Below are positions 1 to 7,781 of a stretch of 16,372 bases of DNA, one piece after another; position 1 is the first letter of the stretch, and every line of letters starts with the position of its first letter. The notes below the pieces were generated by a model. It was not told the origin of the DNA and made no database searches. It saw only the letters and a program-made list of their open reading frames with translations. A program made the position numbers and the translations under genes. The stretch comes from Sphaerosporella brunnea (Eukaryota > Ascomycota > Pezizomycetes > Pezizales > Pyronemataceae): the NCBI GenBank assembly GCA_008704415.1, contig VXIS01000567.1:1-16372 (forward strand), in the 5' to 3' direction.

Positions 1-1212
1 GGAGCAACGCTGAAAGAGGAGGTGTATCTGAAGCTTCCCAAAGCAAAGTGGGTAGACGATCCATTGACAAGGGAACGACCAGTCGTCTTACTCCAGAAGT
101 CAGTCCCGGGCTTGAAGCAGAGCGGGAGATGCTGGTTTAACGACGTTAGCCAGTTTATTGTTAACCAGCTGCACCTGAGAGCGTCTGTGTCGGCCCCAGG
201 ACTTTACTACAGCGACGACGTTATACTCAACCTATATGTCGACGACATCCTAATCACGGCACCGAATCACCAGCTAGAGTTACTTTGCCAGGAATTTCGG
301 AGACGATTCCAGGCATAAGGGGGAGTGGTGACGGAACCGACCTTTACCTATGTCGGATTGGTGATTCGCCGAGACCGCGAGAAGCGTCAAATATGGATAT
401 CGCAGGAGGCCTACGTAACGAAGGTCCTAGCCAGGTTTGGGATGGAAAACAGCGCAAGGAAGCTGCTCCAGATGCAGAACAACTGGAAGCCTCACGCGCG
501 AAAGGACGAAGAAGAGGCTTGTGATCAAGGCCTCTACCGACAGGCAATTGGAAGTCTGCTCTACGCAGCTCTCGGAAGCAGGCCAGATATCGCATACGCT
601 GTTGGGATCCTTGGACGATATGCTAGCGATCCGTCAATCGAGCATTGGGGAGCTGTCAAGCACCTCTTGCGATACCTCAACGGAACTCGCAATTTCGAGA
701 TGGCGCTTCTCAGACAACAGTATCGCCAAGACGGAATCATCGCGTATTCCGACGCCGATCATGCTGGAGATCAGGATGGAGCACGATATACGTCTGGATG
801 GCTGATATTCTTGAATGGGGCGCTGATCATCTGGAAGACGAAAAAGCAAGGATTGGTAGCCCATAGCACCATGGAGGCGGAACTCATCGGCATGGACAGT
901 GCCTATAGACAAGCAAGCTGGCTTCGAGACGTCGCTCACGAAATCGGCAGAGGAAACGCCAGCCAGACGATTACCCTACAAGGTGACAACACAGCCGGTG
1001 AAAACGCTCTCCGAAACGGATTTCCGAACGCAACAAGACACCTACGAATCCGATATCATGCCATACGTGACCACATCGAAAGCAACGATCTGATGCTGGA
1101 ACACGTGACAAGCAAAGAGCAGTTGGCGGATGGTTTGACAAAGCCGCTGGGATCAGTCAAGCACGCAGCTTTCGTCAAGGAGATTGGCCTCACAGATGAG
1201 AAACGATGTTGA
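1..1212 (+). pseudogene. Ty1/copia Pol C-terminal part (RT and RNase H), cut at window edge
   Basis: One reading frame runs from base 1 to a TGA at 1210-1212, broken once by an in-frame TAA at 316-318. The 5' end lies outside the window. The first part reads KEEVYLK, the usual start of the copia RT core, then YVDD (235-246), the polymerase active site. The second part is a copia RNase H: YSDADHAGD with the first Asp at 751-753, STMEAEL with Glu at 874-876, QGDNT with Asp at 985-987, and IRYHAIRD with Asp at 1069-1071, ending in the usual LADGLTKPLG. The stop falls in the RT-RNase H linker where the family reads through. Apart from that stop the frame is clean and the catalytic residues visible here are kept, so the copy is young. 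The protein copies element RNA into DNA in cytoplasmic particles. Confidence 0.95.
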
Positions 1213-1300
1213 TCACGTGGACGCGGCGCACCGCGACGGAGGATATAGATACGGATTGGTGATTTACGGAGGAAACGGGGGCATAGTTTATGCTCGGATA

Positions 1301-1307
1301 GGGGGAG
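1301..1307 (+). other. polypurine tract of the copia element
   Basis: The run GGGGGAG lies directly against the LTR start TGTTGAG. This is the usual copia arrangement and marks where plus-strand DNA synthesis is primed. The 88 bp between the pol stop and this tract (1213-1300) has no coding content and contains the GC-rich motif shared with the Gypsy LTR. Confidence 0.85.
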
Positions 1308-1519
1308 TGTTGAGTGTAGAGTGACGCCGTAGGCATCACTCTACCCTCTATGGCGTAACCGAGTATAAACTCTGTCAGGGATGTAGTTAGATTAGAGTAT
1401 AGGCTAGTGAGCCGCTTCTGCACCTAAGGTGCAGTAACGGCGTCACTAGCACCTCACCTTCAATACAATCTCTTCACCCATCTCTTAGTGTCCGCTGCGT
1501 ACGAAACTTGCTGTCAACA
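1308..1519 (+). repeat. 3' LTR of the copia element (212 bp)
   Basis: It begins TGTTGA just after the polypurine tract and ends TCAACA, a perfect 6-bp inverted terminal repeat that fixes both borders. A TATAAA box at 1364-1369 is the likely LTR promoter. Two strong inverted repeats lie inside: 9-bp arms at 1316-1324 and 1336-1344, and a 17-bp palindrome at 1418-1434 (7-bp arms, 3-bp centre). The 5 bp after the LTR (GATGC, 1520-1524) would be the target duplication; the matching copy is outside the window. Confidence 0.88.
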
Positions 1520-1988
1520 GATGCTCTTCCCAGGTAGCGTCCTACCTGAGGCACCCGATCTCCGAGTTCTTCCATAGCGTCACTCAAGCTAGCTACTATG
1601 ATCCGGAGCCACCCGGCTATCACGTGCCCTCGAGGCGATCACTATGCAGTACGGCAACACTTTTGAGCTTAAGTCTAAAAACAAGGGTTCGAGCTCCAGC
1701 AAACAAGGATCCGAGCTCGAGCTTTGTCGCGCTTTGTCTAGTGCCGGAGATGGTAGCGGGGTGTCTGTCGAGTAGCGGGGTATCTGTAGATTTACCACGA
1801 CGCCTCTTCACCACCGCAAGGCCTCTCCACCACCACGACGCCTCTCCACCCGACGCGACCACCTAACTGTACACTCACGCGACGCGACCACCTATTCACC
1901 TACACCGCGACGCAACCACCTACTTCAAGCACAACGGTATGGTTTACAGCCCGGTCTTTACAATAGCAGGGCTAATTTTACAGAAATC
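1520..1988. other. non-coding stretch with short degenerate repeats
   Basis: No convincing gene. It holds a small hairpin near 1530-1547 (arms CAGGTAG/CTACCTG), the 42-bp block at 1645-1686 described separately, a doubled GTAGCGGGGT-[GA]-TCTGT motif near 1753-1788, and three spaced copies of a CGACGCGACCACCT-type motif at 1851-1864, 1880-1893 and 1907-1921. The open frames seen across it are short and overlap on both strands, as expected from CpG-rich simple sequence. It may be the upstream region of the gene at 1989. Confidence 0.6.
1645..1686 (+). repeat. 42-bp block, inverted partner of 12131-12172
   Basis: Read on plus, it matches the reverse complement of 12131-12172 at 40 of 42 positions (both differences are substitutions, no gaps). 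Similarity falls off sharply on both sides. The two copies are 10.4 kb apart in inverted orientation and bracket both array-bearing elements. They could be fragments of one LTR or MITE family, or remnants of the terminal inverted repeats of a larger element. Confidence 0.75.
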
Positions 1989-2620
1989 ATGGCGGTCAAT
2001 AAATCGAGGAAGCGCGCCAGCAAACGTACCGGCAAGCGAGCTACTGCACCCACCATCAACCCCCAACCTGTTGTTCGCCCAAGTGCCAGCAAGCGAGCTA
2101 CTGCACCCACTATCAACCCCCAGCCTGTTGTTCTCCCAATCGTCCCAGGTGGCTACAAGGAAACTGTGGGGACTGACCGGTGCCCTGTGGAAGAGTGTCC
2201 TGTTACCTTTTCCAGCAAAAATAATGAGCGAGCCATCACCATCCATGTGAAGGCAATTGTGAAGAAAGAGAGAGCCTACTATGCGGACAAGAAGAAGGGG
2301 GTTGAGTTCTGGGATGCCCATAATGAATACTATGAGGACAAAATGGAGCAGAGAGGTAAGTAAATACAACGTCAATATATAAACATATAAGCTGTGCCTA
2401 ACTGAAAATAGCGAGTACGGAGGCCAAGAAAAAGAAAAGTCAGGCGAAATATAGAGAAAAGCACAGGGAGGAAATCCGGGAGAGAGTCAAGTTAAGCCAG
2501 GCTAGAGCGAAGGCGAAGGAGCAGATTGAGAAGGCAAAGGCTAAAGGGGAGGAACCAGGGGACCTGGAAGTTATTGCTCAGGAGATCTTGAAAAAGCGGA
2601 AGGGCAACCCTGCTGTGTAA
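1989..2620 (+). CDS. lysine-rich hypothetical protein, 191 aa, two exons
   Basis: Function not recognised. The model is exon 1 1989-2355, a 56-bp intron 2356-2411 (donor GTAAGT, branch-like CTAACTG, acceptor ATAG), and exon 2 2412-2620. Phase is kept and the TAA is at 2618-2620. The N-terminus is basic (KSRKRASKRTGK) and then repeats a 14-residue unit, KRATAPTINPQPVV, twice. The middle has a CPVEECPVTF segment and a later His; this could be part of a C2H2-like finger but lacks a clear second His. The C-terminal half is highly charged and rich in Lys/Glu/Ala, probably helical or coiled coil, and includes KAKEQIEKAKAK. The composition suggests a nuclear, nucleic-acid-associated protein, which is inference. 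It ends 5 bp before the left tip of element A, so it may belong to an element or be host DNA next to an insertion. Confidence 0.7.
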
Positions 2621-2625
2621 TTAGT

Positions 2626-2879
2626 ATCTTGCAGCTTACACACTGTGCTTCTCAATATATATATGAGTGTAACCATCGCCGATGACATGTAACCATCACG
2701 GATGACACAAACACTCACGGGTATTTGGGTACAGGGTGGTGTAACCATCACCGATGACATGTAACCATCACGGATGGCACGAAAACTCGCGGGTATTTGG
2801 GCAGAGAGTAGGGTAACCACCAGCGATGACATGTAACCATTACGGATGGCACGCAAACTCGCTGGTATATGGGTGTAAT
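2626..2879 (+). repeat. subterminal 72-bp repeat array, left tip of element A
   Basis: It starts with a 21-bp sequence (2626-2646) identical to 7308-7328. About three degenerate units of roughly 72 bp follow, each built from two related halves (GTAACCATCACCGATGACAT and GTAACCATCACGGATGGCA types) and a spacer carrying CTCGCGGGTATTTGGG. The same unit occurs at 7336-7520 in this orientation and at 11629-12032 inverted. The array is cut at 2879 by the hAT-like insertion and resumes at 4012. Open frames through it, notably on minus, arise because 72 is a multiple of three. Confidence 0.85.
2872..2879 (+). repeat. target-site duplication, left copy
   Basis: GGTGTAAT stands immediately left of the hAT-like element. 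The right copy at 4004-4011 is AATGTAAT, 6 of 8 identical, the two differences both G versus A. Joining 2879 to 4012 recreates the continuous sequence seen (inverted) in the intact array near 11640-11660, which supports these borders. hAT elements make 8-bp duplications. Confidence 0.75.
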
Positions 2880-4003
2880 TAGTGATGGACACGAGCCGGC
2901 TCGACTCAAGCCGGAGGGTAGGCTTGAGCCAGCTCATCAGATTTCCAAACTCAACTCGTTGCCTGGAGCCATGCAACAGTTTAAGGCACGAGGGAAACAA
3001 TTGGTGGGACTCTGTAGATTCCACAAGCGTTTACAAGCTATCAATCGGAGACGTCTGATAGCCCTGAGGAGGAGTTCAAAGTCGCCTCGGCAGCTGAATC
3101 TGCCTCCTCCGGGGCGTCATGGTCACTATTGCTCTCCGGCCCGGTCCCGTCTCCTGCAATACCCTGACAATGTCTGGCTGAAGGGTCCGCCGCGGTGTGT
3201 TCATGTTCAAACCCCCACTTTTCCCATGGCTGGAGGTCAGTTTGCTTCAACCAATGTTTCACCCTAACTGCATCTCCGTCCGCATCATTTCTAGCAACTT
3301 GCTCGCAGAAAATGATTCTTCTTTAATAGAGAAAGGCGTTGTAAGGAGAGCTCCGCTGCCCGCTAAGTGTGCAGCTTCCGGCTGCTTCATAAAAGGTTTC
3401 TGGACCGAGGGATTAACGCGAGTACTAGTACTTTGCTCAGAGCCTGATACTTACGCCATTGTCCGCTTATTTTCCTATAGAACGCCTGCATAACAACGTC
3501 CTCTTCCTCCGTCGGATCCAGAGACTTGGAAGGCGTCTGCTGACCCTGGGGATTATCCAGGCCAAAGCCATGGCTAGAAGCGACTGCTGACATGCTCAGG
3601 TTTTATAGAGATATGCGGTGAAAGATTGAGAGAACCGGTGATGAAGTTGCGGCGGTTGTGGGAAGTGGTATGTCAAGGTCTAGGTTGTATTGAGGTGTCT
3701 CGGCCTAGCTATAGGTCATTACATGCACTGCCCGTCACTCTCTCTTAAGCCGTCTCTGTTGCCCCACAGCAGTGGTGGCGGTGAAGCAATGGTGGGGTGA
3801 GTTGAGATGGTCCCGCTTGAGTGATATCTGAGACCAGGCACGTCCACAAAATGAACACAAGTCTAGGTAAAAGCTCGAGCCGGCTCGAGTCAAGTCAGGG
3901 TAGGCTCAAGCCGGTTTGAGCTTAAAATTCACCGGGCTCGAGCCTGCTCTAGCTTGTGGCTCTAGCTATTGGCTCGAGCCAGCTCGGCTTGTGTCCATCA
4001 CTA
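2880..4003. mobile_element. hAT-like non-autonomous element (1124 bp)
   Basis: The terminal inverted repeats begin TAGTGATGGACAC on both ends. They match over 17 of 18 bp (2880-2897 and 3986-4003). With the TA(G)TG start and 8-bp duplication this fits the hAT superfamily. Subterminal DNA is packed with GAGCCGGCTCGA-type palindromes. A block near 2893-2936 recurs in direct orientation near 3878-3925, as expected for clustered transposase-binding sites. The interior has only short minus-strand open frames and no recognisable transposase, so movement would depend on an enzyme from elsewhere. It sits inside the repeat array of element A and is therefore younger than it. Confidence 0.82.
3041..3593 (-). 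pseudogene. minus-strand coding remnants inside the hAT-like element
   Basis: Function not recognised. The frame starting with the ATG at 3593 encodes about 46 residues (MSAVASSHGFG..., then DPTEEEDVVMQAFYRK) up to a good donor GTAAGT whose first base is 3454. A second open stretch runs from about 3320 to a stop at 3041 and includes DADGDAVRVKHWLKQ and an acidic, Ser-rich tail (SNSDHDAPEEADSA). No single acceptor was found that joins the two cleanly, so either more exons exist or the gene has decayed. It may be a captured gene piece or what is left of a transposase after internal deletion. Confidence 0.4.
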
Positions 4004-4053
4004 AATGTAATTATCATGGATGACATCAACACTCATGGGTATCAACACAAATG
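4004..4053 (+). repeat. right target duplication and displaced inner end of array A
   Basis: 4004-4011 is the right copy of the hAT target duplication. 4012-4053 continues the repeat unit interrupted at 2879: TATCATGGATGACATCAACA followed by a GGGTATCAACAC spacer. It matches the reverse complement of the innermost part of the right array of element B (about 11622-11655). Beyond 4053 the similarity to element B stops. Confidence 0.75.
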
Positions 4054-4539
4054 AAATTTAGCTAACAAAACAAAGCAGGCTGAAACCTGAGGTACTTTCT
4101 GCAACTGAAGAAAGTTTAGCTACTGTAAGGAATGCTCGAGGATCAATATTACACCCTTGATGAAGGATTGAAAGGGGCAATGGATGGGAAAGAGATGTAT
4201 GCAGCACACAATGATTAATATCAACTTCACAAGCTCAAGGATTATCGTTCGAAATTGTTTATTCTCCAACTATCCTTCCCGCTCTCCTTCAACCTTTCCT
4301 TTAACCTTTCAGCTCTCCATCAACCTCTTCATCAACCTTTCTGCTTTCTACCAACCACCATGTTGAGATAAGATTGGCATAACTGCTGAATGTCAGTTCG
4401 CTGCAGATTGACTTTGGAATTGAAGCGGGCCCGCCCCTCCCACTCCCCCCATGCGTACAACTCAACTATCTTGAGCCATGGGTCCCTTACCAGATCCGAA
4501 CGCCTTCTCCTAGCTGTGGATGGATCCGGCGGCCCTCCC
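4054..4539. other. no gene seen; pyrimidine-rich segment
   Basis: No supported gene. About 4264-4358 is a pyrimidine-rich run with repeated CAACCTTTC-like words, and a short open frame there (4184-4366) is low complexity. A small hairpin lies near 4092-4112 (CTTTCTGCAACTGAAGAAAG). 4430-4447 is C-rich. Confidence 0.5.
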
Positions 4540-5275
4540 CAAAAGGTATGAGCTCAAGTTTAACGTCCTCTCCAAACGGCTTTCCCCCCATGAGGGTATG
4601 AGCTAGAGTTTAATGTCCTCGTATGACGTAACCGCCGGACACCTTGCTCAAACTAAGGATGATAAAGGTGGCTCGCCCCTGGAGGGTATGAGCTGGGTTT
4701 AACGTCCCCTGTGACATGACACCTTGCCCAAGCTGATGATGGAGAAGGAGGCTCGCCCCCGGAGGGTATGAGCTGGGTTTAACGTCCCCTGTGACATGAC
4801 ACCTTGCCCAAGCTGATGATGGAGAAGGAGGCTCGCCCCCGGAGGGTATGAGCTGGGTTTAATGTCCCCTGTGACATAACACCTTGTCCAAGCTGATGAT
4901 GGAGAAGGAGGCTCGCCCCCGGAGGGTATGAGCTGGGTTTAACGTCCCCTGTGACATGACCCCTTGCCCAAGCTGATGATGGAGAAGGAGGCTCGCCCCC
5001 GGAGGGTATGAGCTGGGTTTAACGTCCCCTGTGACATGACACCTTGCCCAAGCTGATGATGGAGAAGGAGGCTCGCCCCCGGAGGGTATGAGCTGGGTTT
5101 AACGTCCCCTGTGACATGACACCTTGCCCAAGCTGATGATGGAGAAGGAGGCTCGCCCCCGGAGGGTATGAGCTGGGTTTAACGTCCCCTGTGACATGAC
5201 ACCTTGCCCAAGCTGATGATGGAGAAGGAGGCTCGCTCCCGGAGGGTATGAGCTGGGTTTAACGTCCCCTGCGAC
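4540..5275 (+). repeat. 80-bp minisatellite, about eight to nine copies
   Basis: The unit begins GGAGAAGGAGGCTCGCCCCC and recurs exactly every 80 bp at 4741, 4821, 4901, 4981, 5061, 5141 and 5221. A clear earlier copy lies near 4661-4740, and degenerate partial copies reach back to about 4540. The core copies are nearly identical, which points to recent expansion or homogenisation. The unit carrying 4861-4890 differs from its neighbours at three sites, all C-to-T or G-to-A. 80 is not a multiple of three and no frame stays open, so it is not a coding repeat. Confidence 0.95.
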
Positions 5276-5392
5276 GCAACAAAATCCGAACGCAACTATT
5301 GAATGCCTTCATCTGGGACGTGTCCGACCAATTGGAAGAACAAGGTTGTTTTCCTTATCCAAATCGCTATTACCCAGCTCAGTTTCCTCTTC

Positions 5393-5690
5393 TTATTCCT
5401 CTCGCCTAGCAGCTTCTTGTTGCGCCCGCCTAACAGCTTCTTCTTGTGTCTGCCTCGCTACTTCTGCTTCACCTGTAGTGGCGGTTAGTCAGTTAATGGA
5501 GTGCAATTTGAAATACGTTCTTACGTTGCAATTGTTGGAATAACTCGTAATCTTGGGCAACAATTTCTCTCTCATGAGCTCGAAGCTCAGCCAAAGAGCG
5601 GCGAAAGCGCTCATTCTGACTTCGTTGCTCGTAACGTCTAGCTACTTTGTAGGCTCGTTGCTGAGCTCCTGAACGGCGTTGTCTTGCCAT
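5393..5690 (-). CDS. small Arg/Gln/Glu-rich coiled-coil protein, 81 aa, two exons
   Basis: Function not recognised. Reading minus, the ATG is at 5690 (MARQRRSGAQQRAYK...). Exon 1 is 5690-5525, a 52-bp intron is 5524-5473 (donor GTAAGA, branch CTAAC, acceptor CTACAG), and exon 2 is 5472-5393 with TAA at 5395-5393. The start was chosen as the first ATG before the coherent charged helix; an upstream open stretch in frame reads through the 21-bp minisatellite and looks accidental. Exon 2 is heptad-like (EEAVRRAQQEAARREE). After the TAA the same frame stays open for another 27 codons (5392-5309) with sensible, differently composed sequence (SDLDKENNLVLPIGRTRPR), so the stop may be a recent nonsense change. 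It is divergent from the decayed piggyBac gene at 6170 and could have been its neighbour in one element. Confidence 0.55.
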
Positions 5691-5799
5691 GGCAGTGAAA
5701 ATAAACAGATCGAAAGATGATATTGAGGTTGATGTAGAAGGCAACAGAAGGGCTATCTGTCCGGTATTTATTCTTTTGGAGGAAGTGAAGCAAGGCACG

Positions 5800-5904
5800 C
5801 CAGCTGGCTCGCTCACTCCTCCAGCTGGCTTCTTTGCTCCTCCAGCTGGCTCCCTTGCTTCACCAGCTGGCTCCTTGGCTTCTCCAGCTGGCTCCCTCGC
5901 TCCT
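5800..5904 (+). repeat. 21-bp minisatellite, five units
   Basis: Five units of 21 bp each begin CCAGCTGGCT and end in a CTCCT/TTCTT-type tail. On plus they read as PAGSLAS-type heptapeptides and on minus as EPAGEAK-type ones. Neither frame has other support for coding. The repeat lies between the divergent gene starts at 5690 (minus) and 6170 (plus). Confidence 0.85.
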
Positions 5905-6169
5905 AATGCCTATGCCGTACCCATGCTATCAAAAACAGTAGTTTGACGCTCGCCATTCTACTCCACTTTGCCCGAAGCTAAGGAGAAAGAAGTAATAACT
6001 TCCTGAGGCTTCGGATCAACACGCCAAGTATGGTAATATCTAGCGGGATTTCAGATTCAGCTGCACGTGCGAATGCAAATGCAAATGCATCTTTATCTTC
6101 ATCTCTTCCCGAGCTAAGTTCCAACACACAGTCAGAAAAAATACCACAACCAATGCCACCACCGACATC
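5905..6169. other. intergenic or 5' region of the decayed piggyBac gene
   Basis: No firm gene. A plus frame from 6030 (Ser/Ala/Asn-rich, with a GCAAAT hexamer repeat near 6070-6090 giving NANANA) could be part of the low-complexity N-terminus of the neighbouring transposase in another frame. A loose inverted repeat pairs CCGAAGC (near 5972) with GCTTCGG (near 6008). Confidence 0.35.
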
Positions 6170-6732
6170 ATGCAGCCTTCAGCAGCAATGCAGCAAAACG
6201 ACGAATCTGACTACGAAGATGCAAAAGAGATAGATGAGAACGTTGGGTTGATACGGGCTCAGATATGGATGAGGAAGGAGCAGTAACAGATATTCTTAAA
6301 CGTCGATTTCACGAGCTTGCTGGTGAAAATATTGAAATCAGTTTTGATTCGCATATAAAAGAAAGATGGCTGGACACGTATACACCACCAAGCCTTAATA
6401 ATGCATGCGACAAGGTTGTTACTCCTATTACGTCACAGCATAGCCGCGCCGCCACAATGCAAAGTCTTCACTTCCACCAAAATCGGTATGCTACATTACT
6501 CCCGTCTCGCCAAGGACAGCCATCACAAGAATGAGACCTTACAACGACACAAGAGCTTTACTGCTGGGTTGCTCTCATAATCTATAAGTCTGTAGTACAC
6601 AACAGCGGTAGTGCAAAAGTAGTCAAGGAGTACTGGAAGGAATCAAGCTTAACCTGTCACCCAGTGATGAAGCCCATGGGTGTAAACCGCTTTGAGCAGT
6701 CACTGCGAAGGTTGGTCAACCGAAGCCATTAA
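6170..6732 (+). pseudogene. decayed piggyBac-type transposase, N-terminal part
   Basis: An ATG at 6170 opens an acidic stretch (NDESDYEDAKEIDEN) that stops at 6284-6286. A second frame takes over from about 6259 (SDMDEEGAVTDILKRRFHEL), meets an in-frame TGA at 6532-6534 and continues to a TAA at 6730-6732. The last part reads ELYCWVALIIY, then VVKEYWKE, then NRFEQSLRR. This is the pattern of the piggyBac (DDE_Tnp_1_7) N-terminal domain: a W/L-rich helix, 'YW', then 'RFEQI+R'. The catalytic Asp residues are beyond the break and absent. Its sequence differs clearly from the piggyBac copy at 14172-16173, so two lineages are present. The upstream frame assignment is less certain than the 6550-6732 match. 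Confidence 0.7.
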
Positions 6733-7307
6733 ACTCCTTTTAGCAGTCCGGCCCTAGCCGAGCTGCACTACCAGCCGCAACTTGTAAACGCCACCCCTTT
6801 CACCTACACGTCAGCATCAACCTACACTGTTTTCTACCGAGTCTTGGCTCCTACTGCTACGCTTCGGCTCCAGCTCCACCTACAAGAGCAGCTCCTACTC
6901 CACCTACGTGGCTTTTATCAATAGCATCAAGAGGGTGTGAACTGTTAAATCAATGGACTCTTTTCTTGCCTTTTATAGTTAGATCAATAGACTACTGCAT
7001 AGGAGAGATAAACTCCTGTTTCACCCGTCCATGGGATAGGGCGAGATGGATTCCAAGTGACTCCAAAGAACAACATAATGAGGTGAATGAGCAGGGTGTC
7101 AAAATAAACCTATTATGGGATGGTAGAGTGACGAAGTGGGTAGCTGACCGGGTGCATTCCCGTTGATGAAGCGAAAAAACTCCAAGTTATCACAGTTTTT
7201 CCATATGAAAGGCATGAAAGGCAAATATGATCTAGACACAGGCTGAACGTGGATTATGGACATTTAGGTATCAGATTGTTTTGATCAAGACACTCTCCTA
7301 AACCTCA
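6733..7307. other. mostly non-coding; one short unassigned open frame
   Basis: 6733-6960 has scattered CTCCACCTAC-like words and no gene. An open stretch from about 6966 to 7166 (plus) contains PWDRARWIPSDSKEQHNEV and INLLWDGRVTKWVADRV, which looks like real protein sequence of unknown family. It has no ATG at its start but is preceded by TTTTATAG, a possible splice acceptor. It may be an exon or remnant of a transposon gene. 7167-7307 shows nothing. Confidence 0.35.
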
Positions 7308-7565
7308 ATCTTGCAGCTTACACACTGTCCTCCTCAAACTCACGGGTATGTAGGTGTAACTATCAGCGATGACATGCAACCATTACGGATGGCATGAAAA
7401 CTTGCGGGTACACGGTGGTGTAACAATCAGCGATGATATGTAACCATCATGGATGGTACGAAAATGCGTGGATACATAGGGGCTGGATGGTGCAACCACT
7501 ATGGATGAGAACAAAATTGGTGAGTATATAAGTGATTAGGAGTAGAAACCATAGCAAATAACGTA
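7308..7565 (+). repeat. left subterminal repeat array of element B
   Basis: 7308-7328 is the tip identical to 2626-2646. About two and a half degenerate 72-bp units follow (7336-7520), containing GTAACTATCAGCGATGACAT, CAACCATTACGGATGGCAT and CTTGCGGGTACACGG-type parts. It is more diverged than the right array. The last part, with AAGTGATTAGGAGTAGA at about 7530-7546, resembles the reverse complement of the inner edge of the right array. Confidence 0.82.
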
Positions 7566-7781
7566 TGTGCGCCACAACCATAGTAATATTTTGACTGCCC
7601 AATACAGAAAAAATTCGAAACAAAAACAAGATGCAAGCTGTCTATCACGACCTTGCCTTCCATGAAAACACTCAAAGACCCATACATCTATCAACAGAAC
7701 ATATACTTGGTTGTAAATCACAACAAGGAATGATCCAAACAACGAAAACCTGTGCTTGAAACCTATTCTGTTAAGAAACTG
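7566..7781. other. 3' flank of the companion gene; nothing else seen
   Basis: A/T-rich DNA between the left array and the stop codon of the minus-strand gene. Several overlapping short minus frames are present, but none has a plausible composition or splice structure. It probably supplies the 3' untranslated region of the gene at 7782-9459. Confidence 0.5.

Noticed and set aside
5689..5946. Plus-strand frame with PAGSLAS repeats as a real gene
   Set aside because: It is antisense to the coherent coiled-coil gene, begins at the palindromic CCATGG shared with that gene's start, and its length comes mainly from the 21-bp repeat.
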